Assembly (NCBI GenBank): GCA_963842775.1
Contig: CAWJHQ010000005.1
Location: 1-64,000, forward strand
Direction: 5' to 3'
Source: R-RK-3 sp963842775
GTDB taxonomy: Bacteria > Pseudomonadota > Alphaproteobacteria > Rhizobiales > Rhodomicrobiaceae
DNA length: 64,000 nucleotides
The position numbers and the translations under genes were made by a program. Positions 56,845 through 64,000 of this stretch are shown here, piece after piece (the stretch's first letter is position 1; every line of letters begins with the position of its first letter). Under the pieces are notes generated by a model. The model saw nothing but the letters and a program-made list of their open reading frames with translations, made no database searches and was not told the DNA's origin.

Positions 56845-56864
56845 GTCTTAGCGCCTGCATGTGT

Positions 56865-57042
56865 GGCTCCACCCTCACCCGGCGCTTCCGCGCCGCCCTC
56901 TCCCCGGAAGGCGAATGCTTGTCGTTCGCCGTAAAGGCTCACGACGGGGAGAGGGCAAGAAAGCGGAGTTCGCCGGATGCCTCCCTTGCCCTCTCCCCTC
57001 GCGGGAGAGGGCTCCCGCCGATGGGGCGGGTGGGTGAGGGGG
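56865..57042. repeat. Dispersed palindromic intergenic repeat, family R3, copy 2
   Basis: GGCTCCACCCTCACCC opens and GGGTGGGTGAGGGGG closes it; inner CTCTCCCCTCGCGGGAGAG forms a stem. Compared with copy 1 (755-910) the central part differs and is longer. It lies between ydcS and ydcT inside the operon. Confidence 0.8.
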
Positions 57043-57076
57043 CTTTTTGCTGGCAGGTCAACAACGACGGATCGCC

Positions 57077-58066
57077 ATGACGACAGCCGTGCTTTTCTCC
57101 AAGGTGTCGCGCCATTTCGGACCGGTGAAGGCCGTCGACGCGGTCGATCTGGCCATTCCCGAGGGCGAGTTCTTCGCCATGCTCGGCCCGTCCGGCTCGG
57201 GCAAGACGACGTGCCTGCGCCTGATCGCCGGCTTCGAGCAGCCGACCGAGGGGCATATCGAGATCTTCGGGGAGACGGCGGAAGGCGTGCCGCCCTACCG
57301 GCGCAACGTCAACACGGTGTTCCAGGACTATGCGCTGTTCCCGCATATGAACGTGCTGGACAATGTCGCCTACGGGCTGATGATCCGAGGTATCGGCAGA
57401 GCCGAACGCTCGAAGGCGGCGGAAGAGGCGCTGGAGCTCGTACAACTACCTAAGTATGGCACCCGAAGGCCGAACCAGCTCTCCGGCGGCCAGCGCCAGC
57501 GCGTCGCTCTCGCTAGGGCATTGATAAATAAGCCGAAAGTGCTGCTTCTCGACGAACCGCTCGGCGCGCTCGACCTGAAGCTGCGCGAACAGATGCAGGA
57601 AGAGCTGAAGGTCCTGCAAAAAACGCTCGGAATCACCTTCATTTTCGTCACGCACGACCAGGGCGAAGCGCTCTCCATGGCCGACCGGGTCGCGGTATTC
57701 AACAATGGCCGGATCATGCAGGTCGGCTCGCCGCAGGACATTTATTGCCGGCCCGCCTCGCGTTTCGTCGCTGATTTCGTCGGCTCGTCCAATGTGCTGC
57801 CGCCGGGTTTCGCCAGCAATGGCGATGCGCGGCGAGCCTGGGCAAGCCTGCGTCCCGAGGCGATCCGCATCGTCGAAAATGGCGGGCACGCCGCGACCGT
57901 CAGCGCCTGCAGCTATCTCGGCGGCATGACCCGCCTCAGCCTTCAGCTGGATGGCCAGAAGCTGGTCGCGCTGGTTTCCTCCGGAGCGGACGTCCCGAAG
58001 GAGGGCCAGGCCATCCAGGTGGCGTGGAAGCCGGAAGATCTGCATCTGATGGAGCATGAGGCGTGA
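57077..58066 (+). CDS. ydcT: Polyamine ABC transporter ATPase (YdcT/PotA-like)
   Basis: ATP-binding subunit of 329 residues. Walker A LGPSGSGKTT, Q-loop NTVFQDYALFPHM, signature QLSGGQRQRVALARALI, Walker B VLLLDEPLGALD, and H-loop IFVTHDQGEALSM. A C-terminal TOBE-type domain starts near residue 240 (SLRPEAIRIVENG). Start at ATG 57077, after the R3 repeat. The stop overlaps the next start by four bases. Confidence 0.92.
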   Translation: MTTAVLFSKVSRHFGPVKAVDAVDLAIPEGEFFAMLGPSGSGKTTCLRLIAGFEQPTEGHIEIFGETAEGVPPYRRNVNTVFQDYALFPHMNVLDNVAYGLMIRGIGRAERSKAAEEALELVQLPKYGTRRPNQLSGGQRQRVALARALINKPKVLLLDEPLGALDLKLREQMQEELKVLQKTLGITFIFVTHDQGEALSMADRVAVFNNGRIMQVGSPQDIYCRPASRFVADFVGSSNVLPPGFASNGDARRAWASLRPEAIRIVENGGHAATVSACSYLGGMTRLSLQLDGQKLVALVSSGADVPKEGQAIQVAWKPEDLHLMEHEA

Positions 58067-59010
58067 GCGCCGCATCGCCCGCCATCCTGCCCGGCCGCGG
58101 CGGCGTCTTCGGCGCGCTCTCCGATGTCTTCTGGCGTCAGCCCCGGCTTCTTCTGCTCCTGCTGCTGGCTCCGCCCGCGCTCTGGCTCGGCATCATCTAT
58201 CTCGGCTCGCTGTTCGCGCTGTTGGTGCAAAGCTTCTTCGCCATCGACGAGTTTTCCGGCCTGATCAACCGCGAATTCACCCTGAAAACCTATGGCGAAC
58301 TGTTCCAGGGCGCCAATGTCGACATCATCCTGCGCACCGTCGGCATGGCCGCCGCCGTCACTTTCGCCGCCGCCATCGTCGGCTTTCCCATCGCCTATTA
58401 CGCCGCCCGCTACGCGACCGGCACATGGAAGGCGCTGTTCTATGTCGGCGTGCTGCTGCCGCTCTGGTCGAGCTATCTGGTCAAGATCTATGCCTGGAAG
58501 CTGATCCTCGCCAAGGAAGGCATCCTCAACTGGATCTATGCCAAGCTTGGCCTCACCTGGCTGCTCGACGCCTATCTGTCGCTCCCGGTGATCGGCGGCA
58601 ATTCGCTGTCGGTCAGTTCGACGGGCACGTTCCTCGTCTTCCTGTATGTCTGGCTGCCCTTCATGATCCTGCCGACCAAGGCGGCGCTGGAGCGCGTGCC
58701 CGCCAGCTTCCTGGAGGCCTCTTCCGATCTCGGCGCGACGCCCGGCCAGACGTTTCGCAACGTATTGTTCCCCCTGGCGCTGCCGGGCATCGTCGCCGGA
58801 TCGATCTTCACCTTTTCGCTGACGCTGGGCGATTACATCATTCCGCAGATCGTCGGCTCGTCGCGGCTGTTCATCGGACAGGCGGTCTATTCGCATCAGG
58901 GCACGGCGGGGAATATACCGCTGGCCGCCGCCTTCACCGTGGTGCCGGTCGTCATCATGGGGCTGTATCTGTGGATGGCCAAGCGGATGGGGGCGTTCGA
59001 TGCGCTCTGA
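58063..59010 (+). CDS. ydcU: Polyamine ABC transporter permease (YdcU/PotB-like)
   Basis: Inner-membrane permease of 315 residues, starting at GTG 58063 (GTGA overlap with ydcT). Six helices; the EAA loop that contacts the ATPase reads LEASSDLGATPGQTFRNVLF. The segment LTLGDYIIPQIVGSS is typical of PotB/YdcU. It overlaps ydcV by 11 bases. Confidence 0.92.
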   Translation: MSAASPAILPGRGGVFGALSDVFWRQPRLLLLLLLAPPALWLGIIYLGSLFALLVQSFFAIDEFSGLINREFTLKTYGELFQGANVDIILRTVGMAAAVTFAAAIVGFPIAYYAARYATGTWKALFYVGVLLPLWSSYLVKIYAWKLILAKEGILNWIYAKLGLTWLLDAYLSLPVIGGNSLSVSSTGTFLVFLYVWLPFMILPTKAALERVPASFLEASSDLGATPGQTFRNVLFPLALPGIVAGSIFTFSLTLGDYIIPQIVGSSRLFIGQAVYSHQGTAGNIPLAAAFTVVPVVIMGLYLWMAKRMGAFDAL

Positions 59011-59815
59011 CCGCCAAACCGCCGCGCCGCTCGGCCTCAAGATCGCCGCCGCCGCCGGCCTGCTGTTCCTGCATCTGCCGCTGCTGCTGATCTTCGTCTA
59101 CGCCTTCACCACCGAGGAGAAGACCTATCAATGGCCGCCGCCCGGCCTGACGCTGAAATGGCTCGCCGTCACCTGGAACCGGCCCGATGTCTGGGACGCG
59201 CTCGGCCTGTCGCTGCGCGTCGCCGCCGCCTCGACGGCCATCGCCCTGGTGCTCGGCACGCTATGCGCCGCGGCCGTCTCGCAGACCCGCTTCTTCGGCC
59301 GCGAAACCATTTCGCTGCTTGTGATCCTGCCGATAGCCCTGCCGGGCATCATCACCGGAATCGCGCTGCGCTCGGCCTTCAACCTCGCCGAAATTCCGTT
59401 TTCCTTCTGGACCATCATGCTCGGCCACGCGACCTTCTGCGTCGTCGTCGTCTACAACAATGCCGTCGCCCGGTTCCGGCGCATGTCCGGCTCGCTGATC
59501 GAGGCCTCGATGGACCTCGGCGCGGACGGTTTCCAGACGCTGCGCTACATCATCCTGCCCAATATCGGCACGGCGCTGCTCGCGGGCGGGATGCTGGCCT
59601 TCGCGCTGTCCTTCGACGAGGTGATCGTCACCACCTTCACCGCCGGCCAGCAATCGACCCTGCCGATCTGGATGCTCGAAGAACTGGTGCGTCCGCGCCA
59701 GCGCCCGGTGACCAATGTCGTCGCCATGGTCGTGGTGCTCGTGACGCTGCTGCCGGTGCTGGCGGCCTATTACCTGACGCGCGACGGTGACCAGGTCGCC
59801 GGTCAGGGCAAATGA
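59000..59815 (+). CDS. ydcV: Polyamine ABC transporter permease (YdcV/PotC-like)
   Basis: Second permease, 271 residues with six helices (LLFLHLPLLLIFVYAFTTEE at the start). EAA loop: IEASMDLGADGFQTLRYIIL. The FALSFDEVIVTTFTAG segment is typical of PotC-type subunits. With YdcU it forms the membrane channel. Confidence 0.92.
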   Translation: MRSDRQTAAPLGLKIAAAAGLLFLHLPLLLIFVYAFTTEEKTYQWPPPGLTLKWLAVTWNRPDVWDALGLSLRVAAASTAIALVLGTLCAAAVSQTRFFGRETISLLVILPIALPGIITGIALRSAFNLAEIPFSFWTIMLGHATFCVVVVYNNAVARFRRMSGSLIEASMDLGADGFQTLRYIILPNIGTALLAGGMLAFALSFDEVIVTTFTAGQQSTLPIWMLEELVRPRQRPVTNVVAMVVVLVTLLPVLAAYYLTRDGDQVAGQGK

Positions 59816-59836
59816 TCTGTACCCAAGGAGGAAGAC

Positions 59837-61264
59837 ATGGATACGCAAATGCTGATCGGCTCGGCCTTCGAGGCCGGCACGGAGACGCCGGAGAACGTGC
59901 TCAATCCGAAAAGCGGCGAGAGCATCGTCCTCCTGCCCGAAGCCTCGCAAGGGCAGATCGACCGCGCCGTGGATGCCGCCGGAAAGGCGTTTGAAGGCTG
60001 GTCGCGCACCACGCCGGCGCAGCGCTCCGGCTATCTCTTGAAGATCGCCGACCGCATCGATGCAGAGGCCGACGCCTTCGCCGCCCTGGAAGCGCTGAAT
60101 TGCGGCAAGCCGATCAACGCGGTGCGCAATGACGAAATCCCCGCCATTTCCGACTGCTTCCGCTTCTTTGCCGGCGCGGTGCGCTGCATGCCCGGCAACG
60201 CGGCGGGCGAATATCTGCCCGGCTTCACCTCGATGATCCGGCGCGATCCGATCGGCGTCGTCGCCTCCATCGCGCCGTGGAACTATCCGCTGATGATGAT
60301 GGCGTGGAAGCTCGCGCCGGCCATTGCGGGCGGCAATTGCGTGGTATTCAAGCCGTCGGAACAGACGCCGCTGACCGCGCTGAAAATGGCGAAGGTGCTC
60401 GCCGAGGTGCTGCCGGAAGGCGTCGTCAATGTGGTGCTCGGGCGAGGCGAAAGCGTCGGCAATGCGCTGATCAATCATCCCAAGGTCGACATGATTTCGA
60501 TCACCGGCGATGTCGCGACCGGCAAGAAGGTGCTCCAGGCGGCGGCCAACAGCGTCAAGCGCACCCATCTGGAACTTGGCGGCAAGGCCCCAGTTATCGT
60601 CTTCGACGATGCGGACCTGAAGGCCGTGGTCGATGGCCTGCGCGCCTTCGGCTATTACAATGCCGGCCAGGATTGCACCGCCGCCTGCCGCATCTATGCC
60701 GGTCCGAAGATCTACGACAATCTCGTCGCCGATCTGTCATCGGCTGTTTCCACCATCGCCTATGCGCGCCCCGACGACACCGAAAACGAGATCGGCCCGC
60801 TGATCTCGCAGCGCCAGCGCGACCGTGTCGCGAGCTTCGTGCAGCGCGCCATGGAGCAGAGCCACATGCAGGTCACGACGGGCGGGAAGGTGCATGAAGG
60901 CAACGGCTTCTTCTACCAGCCGACGGTGATCGCGGGCGCGTTGCAGAGCGACGAAATCGTGCGCCGCGAAGTGTTCGGCCCGGTCGTGTCGGTCACCCGC
61001 TTTTCGGATGTGGACGAGGCGGTCGCCTGGGCGAATAATTCAAATTACGGCCTCGCCTCTTCGGTGTGGACGAAAGACGTCGCCAAGGCGATGTCCGCCG
61101 CAGCCCGGCTCCGCTATGGCTGCACCTGGATCAACACGCATTTCATGCTGGTGAACGAGATGCCGCATGGCGGGTTGAAGCAGTCCGGCTACGGCAAGGA
61201 CATGTCGCTCTATGCGCTGGAGGATTATACCGCCGTTCGCCATGTCATGGTGGCGCACGGATAG
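59837..61264 (+). CDS. ydcW: Aminobutyraldehyde dehydrogenase (YdcW-like)
   Basis: NAD-dependent aldehyde dehydrogenase of 475 residues. General-base Glu in LELGGKAPVIVF, catalytic Cys in NAGQDCTAACR, NAD-binding ISITGDVATGKKV, and the C-terminal GGLKQSGYGKDMS. The family member YdcW oxidises 4-aminobutyraldehyde, made from putrescine, to GABA; the operon context supports that here. Betaine-aldehyde dehydrogenase is an alternative. AAGGAGGAAG lies just upstream of ATG 59837. Confidence 0.9.
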   Translation: MDTQMLIGSAFEAGTETPENVLNPKSGESIVLLPEASQGQIDRAVDAAGKAFEGWSRTTPAQRSGYLLKIADRIDAEADAFAALEALNCGKPINAVRNDEIPAISDCFRFFAGAVRCMPGNAAGEYLPGFTSMIRRDPIGVVASIAPWNYPLMMMAWKLAPAIAGGNCVVFKPSEQTPLTALKMAKVLAEVLPEGVVNVVLGRGESVGNALINHPKVDMISITGDVATGKKVLQAAANSVKRTHLELGGKAPVIVFDDADLKAVVDGLRAFGYYNAGQDCTAACRIYAGPKIYDNLVADLSSAVSTIAYARPDDTENEIGPLISQRQRDRVASFVQRAMEQSHMQVTTGGKVHEGNGFFYQPTVIAGALQSDEIVRREVFGPVVSVTRFSDVDEAVAWANNSNYGLASSVWTKDVAKAMSAAARLRYGCTWINTHFMLVNEMPHGGLKQSGYGKDMSLYALEDYTAVRHVMVAHG

Positions 61265-61374
61265 GGACGGGGCGAAGCGCCGGGCGAGGGAGTAGGGATG
61301 CTCGATAGGTGACCCGTTACCTACCCTCGCCAATGGGAGAAAGAGAGTGAGCCGCGCCCGGTAGTGCTGCGCGG

Positions 61375-61803
61375 TTACTTCCTTTTCGGCTTCTGCCGCT
61401 CGGCGAGCATATCGGCATGCCGGTGGACGAGCTTCCAAGCGCCATCCTCGCGGCGGAAGATTTCCGTGACGCGGAGCGTCATCGGCACGGGATCGGGCTG
61501 CCCGCTCATATTCACCGTGGCGTGTTGAAGGCCAGTCCAATAAGCAACGCCGTCGGTGGCCGCCATTTGCAGAATCTCCAGCCGGCTCTTGCTCCCCGAC
61601 CGGAACATGCCGGAATCGTGCTCATATGTCCCCGCCACTTCGTGGGCGCCCTTCACCGTGCCGCCGCCCGGGCCGAAGAATGTCGCGGGCAAGTCGCGCG
61701 TCGCCAGATCGCCAATGGGAGAGGGATCGCCATTGACATAAGCGCTCGCCGCTTTTTCGCGCTGTTTCATGAACTGTTCGAAATCGTGCTGGATGTTCCT
61801 CAT
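61375..61803 (-). CDS. SnoaL-like/NTF2-fold protein
   Basis: Small protein of 142 residues with the NTF2-like pattern: a helical start (FEQFMKQREKAASAYVNGDP), then strands ending ITEIFRREDGAWKLVHRHAD-like VTEIFRREDGAWKLVHRHAD. This fold serves as a small-molecule enzyme or binding domain; no active site can be assigned. Start ATG 61803 with GAGGAG upstream. It is convergent with ydcW; a GCGAGGG/CCCTCGC inverted repeat between them may act as a terminator. Confidence 0.7.
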   Translation of the reverse strand: MRNIQHDFEQFMKQREKAASAYVNGDPSPIGDLATRDLPATFFGPGGGTVKGAHEVAGTYEHDSGMFRSGSKSRLEILQMAATDGVAYWTGLQHATVNMSGQPDPVPMTLRVTEIFRREDGAWKLVHRHADMLAERQKPKRK

Positions 61804-61922
61804 TGACTCCTCACTTGCGTAATTGGGGACAATTCTGCACGGAGCGCGCAGGTTCCCTCGCCCGTGAGCAGTCATGTGGCCGAAAACCAGCCGAAATCGG
61901 CGCGGCAATGGCGGTGCCAGCC

Positions 61923-62171
61923 CTAATCGCGCTTATCGAACTCGTTCAGCACCGCCCGTCCGATTTCATCGCGCGCCAGACCGCGTTTCGCTAACGCATC
62001 GTCGGACAGCCGGGCCAGCGCGTCGTATCTCGACATGAGGTCCGCGCCGTCCCGCACACCGAGGCGAAAATGATAGAAGGTGCCAGCAAGCTTTTGAGCC
62101 AGCCCAAAGGCGTGTGTCGCAACCTTCGAGAAAATACTTTTTAAACTGATAGGTGATGAAACGAGTTGCAT
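61923..62171 (-). CDS. DUF1127-type small protein
   Basis: Protein of 82 residues. The C-terminal ~45 residues (SRYDALARLSDDALAKRGLA, RDEIGRAVLNEF) match the short basic DUF1127 motif found in small regulatory proteins of alphaproteobacteria, where some members influence RNA turnover and phosphate or carbon metabolism. Start at ATG 62171 (MQLVSSPISLKSIF) is preferred over an upstream ATG. Confidence 0.65.
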   Translation of the reverse strand: MQLVSSPISLKSIFSKVATHAFGLAQKLAGTFYHFRLGVRDGADLMSRYDALARLSDDALAKRGLARDEIGRAVLNEFDKRD

Positions 62172-62237
62172 GGCCCGTCCCTTGTCGCTGTGCGAAACTC
62201 CGATGCCTGCTGCTTTTTTGAATGGGAGCATCAGGCG

Positions 62238-62531
62238 CTATTGGGCGCATCCCGCGTTGCGGTCGACGCAATTGACCGCGGCTGTTGAAACAGACCCCTG
62301 CTGACCATCGCCGGTCACCCCATCGATTTCGCTGGGGACGTTTTGCTGCAACTGCGCCCAACTATCGCGGGATGGTGTGCGCTGATCAGCCGGCGGATCG
62401 GTCTGTGCGAGCGGCGCTTGCGGCGCGGAAACTGTGTCCTCGCAGGCGCGCACCGGTCCGTGCGCCGATTGAATGACTATAAACGCGGCCGTGAGCAGAG
62501 CGGCCTTGAGCAAGATCATTGACGAACTCAT
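62238..62531 (-). CDS. Small secreted protein of unknown function
   Basis: Protein of 97 residues with a clear signal peptide (SMILLKAALLTAAFIVIQSA). The mature part is short, Gln/Pro/Asp-rich and ends with a cysteine pair in NCVDRNAGCAQ that could form a disulfide. Start ATG 62531 is preferred over one ten codons upstream. Not recognised. Confidence 0.5.
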   Translation of the reverse strand: MSSSMILLKAALLTAAFIVIQSAHGPVRACEDTVSAPQAPLAQTDPPADQRTPSRDSWAQLQQNVPSEIDGVTGDGQQGSVSTAAVNCVDRNAGCAQ

Positions 62532-62735
62532 CAGATCCTCCACGGGATGAACAATGATCATCAGTTGTAAAAAATCCTGGGATCAGCGCGTCACCCGAAC
62601 AGGTGAACGCTTCGGTTTTTTGCAACCACGACGGGATCGATCAGGATGCCGATGAAAAAATGCCAGGGCGCGGAGGCGATTGCGCGGCGCCGGAGCAAAC
62701 CGCGATCGGTTCGGGCAGGTTCCACGACACGGCAA

Positions 62736-63636
62736 TTAAACGGGCGCACTGCCCTCGCGCTGTAAATGAGCAACGAGCCGTTTCGCTCCGACTGGAAGGC
62801 TTCGCATTTGTCGCACGCAGATGGCCAGCCGCCGCTTCGCCCATTCGTCGCTGATATCGGCAAAACCGATATGCATTGAACGCCGGCAGCGTTTAGCGGC
62901 GGCCTCGGGAATGATGCCGATGCCGACCCCGGCCTCCGCCATGCGGCAAACGGCATCAAAGCCGTTCACCCGAACCCGCAGTTTCATCCTGGTCCCAAGC
63001 CGCGCGACATGGCCTGCAATGTGGCGCTGGAGAGAACTTTCACGTGGGAGCCCGACGAATTCACGGTCGATCACCTCGTTCAAGCTCACGAGCCGGCGTT
63101 TTGCCAGCGGATCGTTCTTTGCCATGACCAGTACCAGACGGTCGGTTCGAAACGGGTATATCTCGACGGCCTCGGACAAGGCGGCTTCGGCGGCAATTCC
63201 GATATCGGCCGCCCCCGAGGCGACTGCCTCGCCTATGTCGGCACTCTCGCGCTCTTCCAGGTCGATATCGATCGTTGGGTTGGACTTCAGGAACGATGCC
63301 AGCGCCTTCGGCAGATGCTCGCTAAAGGCCGCCGTGTTGGAGAGGACACGAATGCTGCCGGTCAGCCCTCGGGCAAAGCCGCCAAGTTCGCCGCGCATAC
63401 GCTCGACTTGTTGAACGACGATACGAGCATGATCGACGAGGCATTGCCCTGCCGGAGTCAGTTCGACGCCGCGACGATCGCGCTTCAGAAGGTCGACTCC
63501 GAGCACCTGCTCCATCCCCCGGATACGAGCGCTTGCGGACGCCAAAGCCAGGTTCGCACCGCTCGGAGCCATGCGTGATGCTTCGCGCCTCGGAGACGTG
63601 AAGGAAGAGTTGCAGGTCGATCAGGTCAAAGCGCAT
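62736..63636 (-). CDS. LysR-family regulator next to a TauE/SafE permease (frameshifted)
   Basis: LysR-type regulator of about 299 residues. Start ATG 63636 opens MRFDLIDLQLFLHVSEARSI; the frame changes near 63567 and continues SGANLALASASARIRGMEQV, LLKRDRRGVELTPAGQCLVD, then an effector domain (TGSIRVLSNTAAFSEHLPKA). It is divergent from the permease gene at 63727 and a T-N11-A palindrome lies between, so it probably controls that gene. Confidence 0.82.
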
Positions 63637-63652
63637 CCGTGGGCCTCATGTG

Positions 63653-63671
63653 CCTTCGTTATTCACGAAGG
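63653..63671. promoter_or_regulatory. LysR-type T-N11-A operator candidate
   Basis: CCTTCG-TTATTCA-CGAAGG contains TCG-N7-CGA, giving the T-N11-A pattern bound by LysR proteins. It sits in the 90-base gap between the divergent LysR and permease genes. Confidence 0.55.
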
Positions 63672-63726
63672 CTATCTCCGTAAGCTCCACATTGCGATCT
63701 GAATGTGGACGCGTCAGTTTGTTTTC

Positions 63727-64000
63727 ATGACGGATGGGACGACCATATTCATCGCGGCCGTGTTCGCGCTCGCCGGACTCGCCAAGGGCATCATTGGTCT
63801 TGGCCTGCCCACGATCTCGATGGGCTTGCTTGCCCTTATCATGCCACCCGTTGAAGCCGCGGCAATTCTGGTTCTTCCCTCCTTCGTCACGAATGTCTGG
63901 CAGATGATTGCCGGACCGTCGCTGACCACGGTCGTGCATCGGCTTTGGCCGATGATGGCCGCGGTTTGTTTGGGAACGTGGGCGGGTGCAGGGTTGATCA
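63727..64000 (+). CDS. TauE/SafE-family permease, N-terminal part
   Basis: First 91 codons of a sulfite-exporter TauE/SafE-family membrane protein, cut by the window end. ATG 63727 opens MTDGTTIFIAAVFALAGLAK, then the family's GIIGLGLPTISMGLLALIMP and VEAAAILVLPSFVTNVWQ. Members export sulfoacetate, sulfite or other small organic anions. The divergent LysR gene is a likely regulator. Confidence 0.85.
   Translation, partial: MTDGTTIFIAAVFALAGLAKGIIGLGLPTISMGLLALIMPPVEAAAILVLPSFVTNVWQMIAGPSLTTVVHRLWPMMAAVCLGTWAGAGLI

Noticed and set aside
1..64000. tRNA or rRNA genes, insertion sequences, prophage or integrase
   Set aside because: Looked for tRNA-like clover patterns, transposase motifs and terminal repeats with target duplications; none was convincing.

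Overview
The window is GC-rich DNA whose gene content (CO-dehydrogenase-type cox accessory genes, a coxMNOP-like oxidase, Sox proteins, ydc-type polyamine uptake, many short palindromic intergenic repeats) fits an alphaproteobacterium, most likely Hyphomicrobiales (Rhizobiales). The genus cannot be fixed from sequence alone. No tRNA, rRNA, CRISPR array, transposase or integrase was recognised. At least twenty reading-frame breaks lie in otherwise well-conserved genes. At least one (rsbS) is a one-base change in a homopolymer, so many are probably assembly indels; broken genes are annotated over their full span with the break noted.

Layout. 1-4.5 kb: end of a coxL-type molybdenum hydroxylase followed by coxD (MoxR ATPase), coxE (vWA), coxF (XdhC family) and a mocA-like cytidylyltransferase. 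4.5-7.1 kb: an AT-richer patch with a Sel1-repeat protein and two tandem paralogous small membrane proteins, the latter between ~150-bp direct repeats. 7.1-14.2 kb (minus strand): the most interesting unit, a WGR/HEAT-like protein, a SWIM zinc-finger protein, a structured retron-like ncRNA and a retron-type reverse transcriptase, tightly packed in one orientation. 14.4-20.4 kb (minus): a stressosome module RsbR-RsbS-RsbT, a phosphatase carrying its own RsbT-like ATPase domain, and two hybrid histidine kinases.

20.5-27.4 kb: an array of five hairpins, a fused FeS/molybdenum oxidoreductase with a PaoB/YagS-like FAD subunit, and two glycosyltransferases. 27.9-32.9 kb (minus): an RTX protein with its type I secretion HlyD- and PrtD-like partners. 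33.3-39.5 kb (minus): an aa3-type cytochrome c oxidase operon (subunits II, I, two III-like, IV) with HdeD and DUF2189 membrane proteins. 40.0-46.0 kb (minus): IorAB-type molybdenum hydroxylase translationally coupled to soxX-Y-Z-A and soxF, without soxB or soxCD in view.

46-64 kb: a predicted beta-propeller protein, an AraC regulator, a badly broken ABC exporter, a gene-poor AT-richer kilobase, a YjbR-like protein, a DUF1254/DUF1214 protein, a LysR regulator, a complete ydcSTUVW-like polyamine ABC transporter plus aminobutyraldehyde dehydrogenase, small stress-type proteins, and a second LysR gene divergent from a TauE/SafE permease cut by the window end.

Functionally the window combines redox metabolism (two or three molybdenum hydroxylases, sulfur oxidation, a terminal oxidase), environmental sensing (stressosome plus kinases), polyamine use, and one probable anti-phage retron system.
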